From G965204755 sp965243415 (GTDB taxonomy: Bacteria > Acidobacteriota > Vicinamibacteria > Marinacidobacterales > Marinacidobacteraceae): DNA of 64,000 nt. Each line of letters opens with the position of its first letter. Position 1 is the stretch's first letter. Below the pieces are notes generated by a model. That model did not search any database and was not told where the DNA came from. It was given only the letters and a program-made list of their open reading frames with translations. The position numbers and the translations under genes are program-made. This document shows, piece after piece, positions 54,183 to 62,836 of this stretch. Location: positions 2,542,001-2,606,000 of the forward strand of contig OZ251549.1 in assembly GCA_965243415.1 (NCBI GenBank), given 5' to 3'.

Positions 54183-55425
54183 GCAGCAACAGACCCTCGA
54201 ACAATCCCTCTTCCCCACGGTTGGACAGAGCCTGCACGAGTTTGGGATCGTTCAACAGCGCGTCGGGAATCTCGAAGACCTCGACGGAGGTGTCCGACTC
54301 CGTCTCCCCGTTCGGGCGCCGCACATTCAGAAGCACGATATCGTCAGGATCGTCGGCCTTCCGCTGTTCCTGAAGCACGGTCGCCACGAACAGGGGTGAG
54401 TGTGTCGCGACGATGACCTGCCGTCTTCCGTGTTCGGCCAAGGACAGGAGGAGGTGGGCGAGATCTTCGACCCGGCGCGGATGAATTCCGTTCTCCGGTT
54501 CCTCGATGGTCACCAGACCGCCGACCTGCCACGGATTCACGGACATGGCGCAGAACGCCAGGGCCCGGAGCGTGCCGTCGGACAGAAGGTGGGTCGAATA
54601 ATCGATGCCTCCCTGGCGTGCGATGATGTTGAGCGTGCCGCGCATCGTGTCGAGGTCCATCGTGAGATCCTCGATGGAAGGAACGAGACCGCGGAGTTTC
54701 AGCACGAGAGACTCGTAGTAGTGCGGATGGGAGGCCCTGAGTTTGTACAGGAACGGCGCGATGGTCTGTCCATTCACGCCGATGTCGCGAACATCCGCCG
54801 GCCCGGTGGAGGCGCGCATGAGTGTCCTCGGTTCGAGGGCGTAGGGCCGCCAGGTTCGGAGTTCGGAGCGCAGCGCATCGAGGCGGTCGTAGCCGGGCCC
54901 GGACACACTGAGATCGGACACGATGGAGTGGCTGAGTCCGATCTCTTCGTATCGGGATGGGCGCGAACGCCGAGTCGAACGGACCAGGAGGCTCCCGTTC
55001 CGACTCTCGATGGTCGCCCTTGCGCCGCGGGGTCGCGTCTGGCAAAAGTACTCGTCGTCGACGACCGGAAATCCGGATGGCTGTGCGAGGCGGGTGGCGA
55101 GGCGGTAACGGAAAGAGCGCGGATCGGTCGCGATGTCGGCCTCGAGGCAAAAGGTCGGGTCGGGACAGTCCGGCTGCAACAGGGCCGGGAGCCCTCCGGA
55201 GGGGAAGGTGAAGGCCTCGAAAGGGTGTCCGCGGATGGGGAGGGGGCCGTCGAGAGCGTCGTGGATGGTCCGGGCGCTCGGCACCGCGGCCAGGAAGTTG
55301 ACGGCTTCGAGGATGTTGCTCTTCCCGGCGGCGTTCGGCCCGAAGAGGACCGTCAGGCACCGGCCGGGCTCGATCGTGACTTCGCGGAGCGACTTGAAGC
55401 CACGGACGGTCAGGCGTTCGAGCAT
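54163..55425 (-). CDS. AAA15-type ATPase, copy A (intact)
   Basis: A 420-residue ABC/SMC-like ATPase (AAA15/AAA21, OLD/RecF-like). It opens MLERLTVRGFKSLREVTIEPG. Walker A GPNAAGKSN is at about residues 29-37, the signature-like LLSDGTLRALAF at about 283, Walker B with catalytic Glu in LVTIEEPENGIHPR, and the switch His in VATHSPLF. The C-terminus FEIPDALLN...GEEGLFEGLLLRGYINE completes the family. It is followed directly, with overlap, by the partner gene (copy A). This ATPase-plus-partner layout resembles RloA/RloB, PARIS and OLD-type defence modules. It is about half identical to copy B, and all motifs are intact. Confidence 0.88.
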   Translation of the reverse strand: MLERLTVRGFKSLREVTIEPGRCLTVLFGPNAAGKSNILEAVNFLAAVPSARTIHDALDGPLPIRGHPFEAFTFPSGGLPALLQPDCPDPTFCLEADIATDPRSFRYRLATRLAQPSGFPVVDDEYFCQTRPRGARATIESRNGSLLVRSTRRSRPSRYEEIGLSHSIVSDLSVSGPGYDRLDALRSELRTWRPYALEPRTLMRASTGPADVRDIGVNGQTIAPFLYKLRASHPHYYESLVLKLRGLVPSIEDLTMDLDTMRGTLNIIARQGGIDYSTHLLSDGTLRALAFCAMSVNPWQVGGLVTIEEPENGIHPRRVEDLAHLLLSLAEHGRRQVIVATHSPLFVATVLQEQRKADDPDDIVLLNVRRPNGETESDTSVEVFEIPDALLNDPKLVQALSNRGEEGLFEGLLLRGYINE

Positions 55426-55464
55426 GGCAGTGCTTCAGGCATTGGATTCGCCGGATGGTAGCGC

Positions 55465-55730
55465 CGGCCCGGCCGGCGGAGGCGATGGCCGACTTCGGCG
55501 GGCGGCCGGCGACTCGGGGAGGCCTGGCTGCCGTGCGCCTCGGCAGCGATGGCGACAGCGGCCCGCTGTCGGGTACGCCGGGGAGGTGCGCGGCGCCACG
55601 GGAGCGGGAGATCCGGAGGCGCGTCCGGCCCTCCGCAATGGGCCGGCGGAGGCCCGAATCACGGGGCGACCCGTCGGCAAGTGCCATCGGCGTGCTCGGA
55701 CCGCTACGGAGGGTCCCGAGGTGGCGCCGG
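55465..55730 (-). pseudogene. Decayed copy of the beta-lactamase gene 3' end
   Basis: DNA here aligns with 58050-58290, the 3' end of the beta-lactamase family gene. Matching words include CTCGGGGAGGCC/CTTCGGGGAGGCC, GAGTGGGAGATCCAGAGG versus GAGCGGGAGATCCGGAGG, and GTCGGCGAGTTCCATCGGGGTCG versus GTCGGCAAGTGCCATCGGCGTGC. The reverse translation keeps GLPESPAARRS beside the real GLPEAARRLAE. Frame is lost. It lies upstream of ATPase copy A exactly where the intact gene lies upstream of copy B. Confidence 0.65.
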
Positions 55731-55904
55731 CGGGGAACCTCGGACCGCAGGGCGCAGCGGTCGGAAACCGGGTGGCCGAGGTGGACCTTTGCCGCGGCGA
55801 GTCGACGCAGAGGGGCCATCACCCGGAGCGACCGCTCGATGCGGCGAGTTCCGGCGCCGGAAGGCTGGGGCGCGATCCCGGGTACGGCCGGAGCGATAAC
55901 GAAC

Positions 55905-56040
55905 GGCGTGGAAATCCACCTCCCCATCGCCCCGCGCAAACCCCGTGACCTCCGCCACGAACTCCTCGAAGTGATCGTGGAGATCGATTGCCTCGTCCGT
56001 GGGATGGACGAGGAATGGGAATCGCCCCCGAGTCCGACGA
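55905..56040 (+). pseudogene. Decayed copy of the S9 peptidase 3' end
   Basis: The translation VEIHLPIAPRKPRDLRHELLEVIVEIDCLVRGMDEEWESPP aligns with the C-terminus of the S9 peptidase at 53244-53390, VETHLYIAPREPHGW-RELRHELFKVNVEIDWFERHVRGMDYEWETAP. No upstream part of the peptidase exists here. It marks the duplication junction between the two ATPase-partner cassettes. Confidence 0.85.
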
Positions 56041-56135
56041 CGCGGTCACCACCGAAAACCGCTGCCGGCCGCCCGACCACTCCGGCCGGCGCCTCCGCGC
56101 CGGCCGGCCCGAATGAGCCGGGGTCGCTGACCGGT

Positions 56136-56756
56136 TCAGTCCGCCGACAGCGATCGCTGCCGGAGGAACTTCTTTCTCAGGTCCGTGAGGAACGCTCCGA
56201 GCGACCGGCAGTTCTTGCCCGCCCGGTACAGCCGCATCGCCGCCACGACTTCGGGTGCGAACTCCCGTCCGTGCAGCAGCGTCGGCGGATGGCCGGCGCC
56301 CCGGATCGTGTCGGCCAGGATCTTCTTGTAGTGGGCTCGCTCGCACTTCTGACGACCGAGGGAAGGCGCCCTGCCGACGACGGCGGCGAACGACTGCGGA
56401 TCGGCCATGAGCCATCTCTCGATGTGGGGGTCCGGGCACGCCGCGACCAACCGGGGCGCGAAGGCCGGCAGCACGATCTCCTCGATACTCTGCTTCGTCT
56501 TGGCGAAGGTCGCACAGTTCCCGTCGAGCGCGACGACCACGAGGTCGAACGGCGCCACCGCCGCCGGGAACAACGCTGCCGTCTCCTGCCACGCCCGGAA
56601 CTGGCTGAGCGCCCGCGGGCGCCCGCCCTCCGCCGACAGGATCTGCGTGGCGACCGACACCTCCAGCGATTCCGCGACCCGACCCACCAGCGGAACCAGG
56701 AATGCGGCGTGGGCGGAGTCTTCGGCGAAGACGGCGACCCGAATCGGATCAGGCAT
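56136..56756 (-). CDS. Toprim-like ATPase partner, copy B (intact)
   Basis: A 206-residue soluble protein found next to AAA15 ATPases. Conserved-looking elements are VAVFAEDSAHAAFL at the start (acidic residue near a Toprim-like first motif), the Arg/Gly segment ILSAEGGRPRALSQF, DLVVVALDGNCATF (acidic DGN instead of the classical DxD), CPDPHIERWLMADP, and the basic RQKCERAHYKKILA near the end. I infer a Toprim-like nuclease or effector by analogy with RloB, AriB and OLD proteins; no family name is certain. Its ATG overlaps the end of the full-length ATPase frame as ATGCCTGA, so the pair was translationally coupled. It is the intact form of the frameshifted copy A. Confidence 0.65.
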   Translation of the reverse strand: MPDPIRVAVFAEDSAHAAFLVPLVGRVAESLEVSVATQILSAEGGRPRALSQFRAWQETAALFPAAVAPFDLVVVALDGNCATFAKTKQSIEEIVLPAFAPRLVAACPDPHIERWLMADPQSFAAVVGRAPSLGRQKCERAHYKKILADTIRGAGHPPTLLHGREFAPEVVAAMRLYRAGKNCRSLGAFLTDLRKKFLRQRSLSAD

Positions 56757-57999
56757 CGAGGATTCCCCGGAGGATCAGGGATTCGACGACCCCCTGCTCT
56801 CCCCGGTCCGCCAGCGCGCCGGCGATCCGCTCGTCCTCGAACAGGGCGTCCGGAGGATCGAACGGCTTGACGGTCGTTCGATCGTCCTACGACCCGACCT
56901 GGAGGAGCCGTACGCCGTCGGGGTCGTCACTCCGGCGTTTCGCCCGGACGATCCGGCCCACGAAGAGCGGAGAATGCGTGGTGACGATGACCTGGCGGTC
57001 CTGCTGCTCGCCGAACGACAGGAGGAGGTCGGCGATCTGCTCCAGCCGACGCGGATGCACTCCGTTCTCCGGTTCCTCGATGCCGACGAGTCCCTCCTCG
57101 ATCCACGGATTCCTGGTGAGGGCGCACAGCGCGAGGATCCGCAGTGTCCCTTCGGACACGATCCGGGAGGAGTACTCGATCCCGTCCTGCCGGAAGAGGA
57201 GATCGAGGTTTCCTCTCCGTTCGTTCAGGGCCAGGGTGAAGGCGTCCATGCCGGGTACGAGTTGCCGGAGCATTCGGACGACGGAGGCGTAGTACTTCGG
57301 CTTCGCGGCATGCATTCGGTACAGATACGAACCGATGAATTCGCCGTGAACGCCGATGTCGAGGAAGTCCCCCGGAAACTGTTCGGCCCGCATACGGAAC
57401 TGCGGTTCGACGGCATAGATTCGCCAGCGCTCGAACTCCCTGCGCAAGCGATCCAGTGCTTCGTATCCGGCGCCGGAGTAGCGGCGATCGGACAGGATCG
57501 AACCGCGGGCGCCGACGGATTCCCGTTTGGGTTCGCGCGATCCCTTCCGGCGTATGAGGATCTGACCATCGCGCGTCCGGATGCTGGGGAAACGGTCGGG
57601 GTCGGGCCGCGTCTCTGCCAGGTATTCGTCGGCGACTCCGATGGCGCCGATACGCGGGTCCAGCCGTGCAGAGAGGCGATACTCGTACGCGGTGGCACTC
57701 GTCGAGATGGCGGCTTCCAGGGTGAAGGACGGGCTGGCCCGGTCCGCTTTCAGAAGCGCGGGAAGACCCTCGTCCGGATAGGAAAAACACTCGGCGGGGT
57801 GGCCGCGGACCGGGGAATTCGCACCCAACGCTTCCTGGAGGGTGGGGGCGCGACTCATGACGGACAACACCTGGGCCGCCTCCAGGAGGTTGCTCTTCCC
57901 GGCGGCGTTCGGCCCGAAGAGGACCGTGAGGTGTCTTCCGGGCTCGATCGTGACCTCGCGGAGCGACTTGAAGCCGCGGACGGTCAGGCGTTCGAGCAT
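56749..57999 (-). CDS. AAA15-type ATPase, copy B, with premature stop
   Basis: Starts at 57999 with MLERLTVRGFKSLREVTIEPG, like copy A. Walker A GPNAAGKSN, VSEGTLRILALC, IEEPENGVHPR and VTTHSPLF are intact. An in-frame TAG at 56887-56889, right after GVRLLQVGS, ends the product at 370 residues. Reading on without a shift gives a C-terminus homologous to copy A (PPDALFEDERIAGALADRGEQGVVESLILRGILDA) that ends at a TGA at 56749 overlapping the partner start. So it is a nonsense mutation or readthrough site, not a different gene end. The motor is complete; what is lost is the last 45 residues. Confidence 0.85.
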
Positions 58000-58036
58000 C
58001 GGGCAGCGCGTTCTCGACCGCAGGGTAGCCCGGGGG

Positions 58037-59212
58037 TCAGCGAGTGGTGGCGGGCGAAGCCAAGGCGGTTTCGGCGAGGCGGCGGGCGGCTTCGGGGAGG
58101 CCCTGGCCGCTCTGGACATTCGCGGTCAGCGCCACGGCGAGGCCGCGTTCGGGGAGGCGGAGGAGGTGGGTGGTGCCGCCGGTGGCGCCGCCGGAGTGGG
58201 AGATCCAGAGGCCCGCCGCGTCCTCGGCGATCCGCCAGCCGAGACCGTACTCACTCAGCGTGCCGTCGGCGAGTTCCATCGGGGTCGTCATCCGGCCGTG
58301 GGTTTCGGCGGAGATGATCGCCCCGGCGTCCAGCGCCAGCGCGAACCGCACCAGGTCCGGCGCGGTGGAGATCATGCCGCCGCCGGCCCACTTGATGGAG
58401 AGGTCGGCGAAGGGCGCGTTCCGCACCCAGGGGGCGTCCTCCGACTTCACATACTGGCGGACGCGGTTCGGCACGATGTCGCCCTGGTGTTCGAGGTAGG
58501 TCGCCTCCATCCCGGAGGGCCCCCAGAGGTTGTCCTGCAGGTAGTCGTCGAAGGACTGCCCGGCGACGGACTCCACCATTCCGGCGAGCAGGTTGTAGGC
58601 GTAGGTCGAGTAGGAATACTGCGTTCCCGGCTCGAAGAGCAGCGGGTCGTCGCGGAAGATGGCGGTGCCCGCTTCCACGGTGTCGAAGTGGTCTTTCAGG
58701 TCGAACTCACCCTCGTTGTAGTGGCGGATCCCGGAGGTATGCGTCATCAGGTGGCGCACGGTGACCGGGTATTCCTTCTCCGGGAACGACGGGAAGTACT
58801 CCTGGATCGTCCGGTCTATGTCGAGGACCCCCTGTTCGGCGAGGTGCATGATCGCGGTGGCGGCGATGGGCTTCGAGATGGAGGCGATCCGGTACACGCT
58901 GTCCGCGGTCGCCGGGACGCCGTTCTCGATGTCGGCGAGACCGGAGCCGCCGCTCCAGGTCAGCACGCCGTCCACCGCCACCGCGGCGGAGAGGCCCGGG
59001 CTGCCGGCGGCGTCGCGCGCTTCCTCGACGATGGCGGCGAACTCCAGGTCGCGCTGGGCGGTCGGATCCGGCGCCGAACAGCCGACGACGCCCGCCGCGA
59101 AGAACGCCGCGAACGCGACCGACGGGAGGGAGAACGAGGCGAAGCCCCTCGTGGCGGCAGCGCGGGGAACGGCAGTGCGGGAAACGACGGGGCGAATCGG
59201 GAGAGCGGTCAT
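58037..59212 (-). CDS. Serine beta-lactamase/PBP-like hydrolase, predicted lipoprotein
   Basis: A 391-residue class C-type serine hydrolase (beta-lactamase/D-aminopeptidase/esterase family, COG1680). The signal sequence ends in a lipobox VVGC (Cys45), predicting a membrane-anchored lipoprotein. The nucleophile motif is SISK (111-114). The second motif reads YSTYAYNLLAG, with Thr where most relatives have Asn. The third element is HSGGATGG. The family includes esterases and peptidases as well as beta-lactamases, so the substrate is open. The ATG overlaps the stop of the dipeptidase gene (ATGA), implying co-translation. A decayed copy of its 3' end lies at 55465-55730. Confidence 0.88.
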   Translation of the reverse strand: MTALPIRPVVSRTAVPRAAATRGFASFSLPSVAFAAFFAAGVVGCSAPDPTAQRDLEFAAIVEEARDAAGSPGLSAAVAVDGVLTWSGGSGLADIENGVPATADSVYRIASISKPIAATAIMHLAEQGVLDIDRTIQEYFPSFPEKEYPVTVRHLMTHTSGIRHYNEGEFDLKDHFDTVEAGTAIFRDDPLLFEPGTQYSYSTYAYNLLAGMVESVAGQSFDDYLQDNLWGPSGMEATYLEHQGDIVPNRVRQYVKSEDAPWVRNAPFADLSIKWAGGGMISTAPDLVRFALALDAGAIISAETHGRMTTPMELADGTLSEYGLGWRIAEDAAGLWISHSGGATGGTTHLLRLPERGLAVALTANVQSGQGLPEAARRLAETALASPATTR

Positions 59213-61353
59213 CGGAAATGTCCTCCTGTGGCGGAAAGGCCGCCGGCGGGTTCGGGGGATGGTTCGGGCGGCGGGCGCGGGATTTCGGAATCGGGGAGAG
59301 GGACGGTCGCTGCGCCCCGGACGCGCTCGAAGTTGCCGCCGAGAACCGCGTCCACCTCGGCGTCGGCGAAACCGGCCTCGGCGAGCGCGGCGAAGTTCTC
59401 GTCCTCCCGGAGTCCGGCGCTGTGGGCGGACCTGCCGCGCCGGTTGTTCCCGATCCGGATCCGGATGCTGCTGCCTCCGCGAGCGACAGTCCGCCGCACC
59501 GGTCGGGGGACGAAGGCGGCCACTGCGGGGACCGGACCGCCGCCGACCCGGCCGCCGGCAGGTTCGGGGGATGGTTCGGGCGGCGGACGCTGGGTTTCGG
59601 ATCCGGGGAGATGGGCGGTCGCCGCAGTCCATACCCGCTCGAAGTTGCCCCCGAGGACGGCGTCCACCTCGGCGTCGGCGAAACCGGCTTCGGGGAGCGC
59701 GGCGGAGTTCTCGTCCTCCCCGAGTCCGGCCCCGTGGGCGGACCTGCCGCGCCGGTCGCTCCCGATCCCGATGCTGCTGCCTCCGCGAGCGACAGTCCGC
59801 CGCACCGGTCGGGGGACGAAAGCGGCCACTGCGGGGACCGGACCGCCGCCGACCCGGCCGCCGGCGGGTTCTGGGGATGGTTCGGGCGGCGGACGCCGGG
59901 TTTCGGATCCGGGGAGATGGGCGGTCGCCGCGGTCCACACCCGCTCGAAGTTCCCCCCGAGGACGGCATCCACCTCGGCGGCGGCGAAACCGGCCTCGGC
60001 GAGCGCCTCCGCGATGGCTTCGAAGTCCGCCTCGTCCCCGAACCCTTCGCTGTAGGCGGACATGCCCCGCAGGTCACTCCCGATCCCGGCGCTGCCCGGG
60101 CCGCCGAGATCGGTCACGCGCCGCACATGCCGGGCGAGGTCGGCCACCGTCGGAACCAGACCGGCATTCGGCCAGATCCCGAGGACGCCGCCGGCTTCGG
60201 CGATGGCCCGGATCTCCGGATCGCGCAGGTGCCGGTCGTGCTCGCGCAGCGCGAACGAACCGGTATGGCTGAACACCACCGGCGCGGTGGAGAGCGCCAG
60301 CGTGTCCCGGATCGTCTCCGGGTTCGCGTGCGCCAGGTCGAGGACGATCCCCAGCCGGTTGCACTCGCGCACCACCTCCCGACCGAACTCGGTGAGCCCG
60401 CCCGGCGTGTAGGGCCAGGTCTGGATGTGCCCCAGCCCGTTCGCCCGGAAGTGCACGAGTTGCAGCAGCGCGAGCCCCATTCCGTGGAGTTCCCGCAACC
60501 GCTCGATATCTCCTTCCAGCGAGTCCGCGCCTTCGACCGCCGGGAGGATCGCCAGCGCGCCGGCGTCCCGCGCCCGCCGGGCCTCCGCCGGCGTCCGGAC
60601 GAAGACCGCGTTCGCCTCGGCGACGGTCCGGGTCAGCCGCTCGAACCGGTCGAGCGTGTAGGCCCAGGGTTCCCCCGGTTCCGGTCGGCGGTCGCCGGAC
60701 TCGATCCTCGTTCCGTCACGCAGCACATAGCCGCCCCGGTAGGGAGTGTCGGTGCTGATCGTCGCCACGACAGCGTCCATGCCGCGGTCGAGATAGCGGG
60801 CGATCTCCTCGTCGCTGATCCGCGGCACATTCGCGCGGTGGAACCGGGACGGATGCGCGTGGATGTCCACCCGCAGCGGCCGTTCCCCGTCCTCCTGCCG
60901 CACCCCGGTGCGGTCCTCCGGGAGGACGGCCCCGACCGGCAGGCCCCGGTGCGCCGGCCCGCCCCCGGCAACGGGTATGGAGCGGGGCATGAAGGGGGGA
61001 ATGAACGGGGAACCGAAAACGGAACGGGGCCGCCCCGAAGCAGGGTTCGAAGCAGGCCCCGGCACGACCACCGGAATGAAGGCGGAACCGAATGCGGAAC
61101 CGCCGACCGAACCGCCCACGAAACCGATTTTCGTCGAGCCGCCGACCGCCGAACCGCCGGCTGACGAACCGCCCACTGACGAACCGATGGCCGCCGAGCC
61201 GCCGCCCGACGAACCGACCGCCGCCGAACCGACCGCCCCGCCGAACCCCGCCGCCGCGCCGGCGGAAACCAGCAGGGCCCCGGCGAGCGCCGCCCGCCCA
61301 CGCCTCCGCGACCCGAACCGCTGACGCCCGGCCGCCGGCCCTCCCCCCGACAC
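59209..61353 (-). CDS. Exported M19 membrane dipeptidase with tandem C-terminal repeats
   Basis: A 714-residue zinc dipeptidase. A signal-like N-terminus (RFGSRRRGRAALAGALLVSAGAA) is followed by about 120 residues of Gly/Ser/Val-rich linker. The M19 barrel has metal ligands in VDIHAHPSRFH, Glu in LPAVEGADS, His in LDLAHAN and VVFSHTGSF, and Asp in GIGSDLRGM. The true C-terminus (ALAEAGFAAAEVDAVLGGNFERVWTAAT) is then repeated twice in frame, each unit about 103 residues with a Pro/Arg/Val linker. That explains a length about 250 residues above normal. The GTG at 61353 was chosen for the signal sequence; other starts are possible. It is coupled to the beta-lactamase gene and about 80 bp after capA-like. 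Confidence 0.85.
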   Translation of the reverse strand: MSGGGPAAGRQRFGSRRRGRAALAGALLVSAGAAAGFGGAVGSAAVGSSGGGSAAIGSSVGGSSAGGSAVGGSTKIGFVGGSVGGSAFGSAFIPVVVPGPASNPASGRPRSVFGSPFIPPFMPRSIPVAGGGPAHRGLPVGAVLPEDRTGVRQEDGERPLRVDIHAHPSRFHRANVPRISDEEIARYLDRGMDAVVATISTDTPYRGGYVLRDGTRIESGDRRPEPGEPWAYTLDRFERLTRTVAEANAVFVRTPAEARRARDAGALAILPAVEGADSLEGDIERLRELHGMGLALLQLVHFRANGLGHIQTWPYTPGGLTEFGREVVRECNRLGIVLDLAHANPETIRDTLALSTAPVVFSHTGSFALREHDRHLRDPEIRAIAEAGGVLGIWPNAGLVPTVADLARHVRRVTDLGGPGSAGIGSDLRGMSAYSEGFGDEADFEAIAEALAEAGFAAAEVDAVLGGNFERVWTAATAHLPGSETRRPPPEPSPEPAGGRVGGGPVPAVAAFVPRPVRRTVARGGSSIGIGSDRRGRSAHGAGLGEDENSAALPEAGFADAEVDAVLGGNFERVWTAATAHLPGSETQRPPPEPSPEPAGGRVGGGPVPAVAAFVPRPVRRTVARGGSSIRIRIGNNRRGRSAHSAGLREDENFAALAEAGFADAEVDAVLGGNFERVRGAATVPLPDSEIPRPPPEPSPEPAGGLSATGGHFR
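59324..60060 (-). repeat. In-frame tandem repeat of the dipeptidase 3' end
   Basis: Three copies of a 306-312 bp unit lie at the gene's 3' end, marked by CGCTCGAAGTT at 59324, 59636 and 59942. The period is a multiple of three, so the frame is kept. Each unit encodes the last helix region (EAGFADAEVDAVLGGNFERV), a PPPEPSPEPAGG linker and a partial copy of the preceding strand (GIGSDLRG-like). Confidence 0.9.
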
Positions 61354-61435
61354 GGCTACGACGACCGCTCCTCCGCGGCGAGGTCCGGGGGCGCGCCGAG
61401 CCTCGCTCCGAACCCGCCCCCCGACACCGCTGCGA

Positions 61436-62836
61436 CTACTGCTCGTCGGTCGCGACTTCCGGCAGCACCACCCGCGCCACGCCGTCCCGGACCTCGAACT
61501 TCGTCCCGTACGGCTCCGAAAGCCGCACCACATCCTGCAGGATCTTGTCGGCGAGCGCGCCCTTCGCCATCATCGGCCGGCCCCGCACCGAAACCGGTTT
61601 CCCGTGGCCGAGCGTGATCGGATGGAGCGTCAGGTTCGCCAGTTGCGACCCGCGCCACTCGGGAACCGCGACCACCGCTTCCCAGATCTCCGGGATCGCC
61701 GGGAAACCCACGGTGTCGTTCCGATACCGGGCGGCGTTGAAGTCGGCCAGCCCGTCCATCTCCCCCAGCCCGTATCGCTGGTAGTTCTCGTACGGCAGCC
61801 GCTCCAGCGTCTCGTTCTGGAAGAGGAAGTCCCCGAGGCTGTAGAGGATCGGCGCCCCCTTGTAGATCTCGATGGCGCGCAGCACATGCGGCCCGTGTCC
61901 CACGAACACCGACGCCCCGGCGTCCACCATCGCCCGGGCGAAAGTAACCAGGAACTGCGCCGGCAGGAAACGGCTCCCGGCGCCCTCGTGGGCGTGGATG
62001 GTCACCATCACATACTCGGCCAGGCGGCTGGCGTTGTTCACCACCGAGGCGATCTCCGCCATATCGCCGGCGTGCGGCTCGGTGCGGATCCCGGGGGCGT
62101 CGGCGACCTCGAACCGCTGGCGCAGGAAGGTCAGCGTGTCGCCGCTCTCCGGGGGATCCATATCCAGGCCGCGCATCGTTTCGCGCACGCCTTCGATCTG
62201 CTCCCGCGTCACCAGGTAGGTCGTGGTATGCCGCAGCGGGTTCAGCCCCGGCCGCGCCGGGATGTCGTCCCGCGACCGGCCGGCCATCGAATGGAGCGGG
62301 AAGGTCGAGGACACCGAGATCAGCGCCAGCCGCCCGTGCTTGGTCTCGACGAACTTCGCCGCCCGCGCTTCGGCCAGACTCCCGCCGACCCCGGCCGCGA
62401 CGATGCCCGCTTCGCGCACATATTTCTGCGTCATCAGCATCGCCGGCGGCCCGTAGTCCCCGGAGTGGTTGTTCGCCAGCGATCCCAGGTCGAAACCGGC
62501 CCAGGCGAACTCGGAGACCAACTCCGGCTGGGCGCGCATGTAGGTGCCGCCGCTGGAACTCATCGGGTAGGTCTCGTAGTCGTGGAACAGCATCTCCACA
62601 TTGGTGAAGGCCAGGTCCGCGCCCCGGATGAGTTCGATCATCTCCAGGAACTCCGGCTCCTCGTACACGCTCATCTTCCGGGTGATGATCGAGTCGCCGG
62701 TGAGCGCCAGCCGCAGCCCGTCCTGGGCGCCCACGGCGGCGGCGAGGCCCAGGCAGCCGCAGAAGGCGAGGGCGAAGGCGGCGAACCGCCGGAACCGGGA
62801 GCGCGGGTCCGCGCCGTCACGGGTGATCTCAGTCAT
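61436..62836 (-). CDS. CapA-family metallophosphatase-fold exported protein
   Basis: A 466-residue protein of the PgsA/CapA family (calcineurin-like fold, linked in some bacteria to poly-gamma-glutamate capsule formation). It has a signal peptide (FAAFALAFCGCLGLAAAVGAQ, to about residue 37). The metal-site motifs are LTGDSIITRK, ADLAFTNVEMLF, GSLANNHSGDYG, MVTIHAHEG, VFVGHGPHVLRAIE and ILYSLGDFLFQNE, all present. No ligase partner (CapB/CapC) lies nearby, so capsule synthesis is unproven. The ATG at 62836 heads a likely operon with the dipeptidase and the beta-lactamase-family lipoprotein, all exported. Confidence 0.88.
   Translation of the reverse strand: MTEITRDGADPRSRFRRFAAFALAFCGCLGLAAAVGAQDGLRLALTGDSIITRKMSVYEEPEFLEMIELIRGADLAFTNVEMLFHDYETYPMSSSGGTYMRAQPELVSEFAWAGFDLGSLANNHSGDYGPPAMLMTQKYVREAGIVAAGVGGSLAEARAAKFVETKHGRLALISVSSTFPLHSMAGRSRDDIPARPGLNPLRHTTTYLVTREQIEGVRETMRGLDMDPPESGDTLTFLRQRFEVADAPGIRTEPHAGDMAEIASVVNNASRLAEYVMVTIHAHEGAGSRFLPAQFLVTFARAMVDAGASVFVGHGPHVLRAIEIYKGAPILYSLGDFLFQNETLERLPYENYQRYGLGEMDGLADFNAARYRNDTVGFPAIPEIWEAVVAVPEWRGSQLANLTLHPITLGHGKPVSVRGRPMMAKGALADKILQDVVRLSEPYGTKFEVRDGVARVVLPEVATDEQ

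Noticed and set aside
54163..58290. Firm assignment as PARIS or RloAB
   Set aside because: The partner is only 206 residues and lacks a recognisable DUF4435 or RloB signature. The similarity is architectural, so I report it only as a related-looking module.
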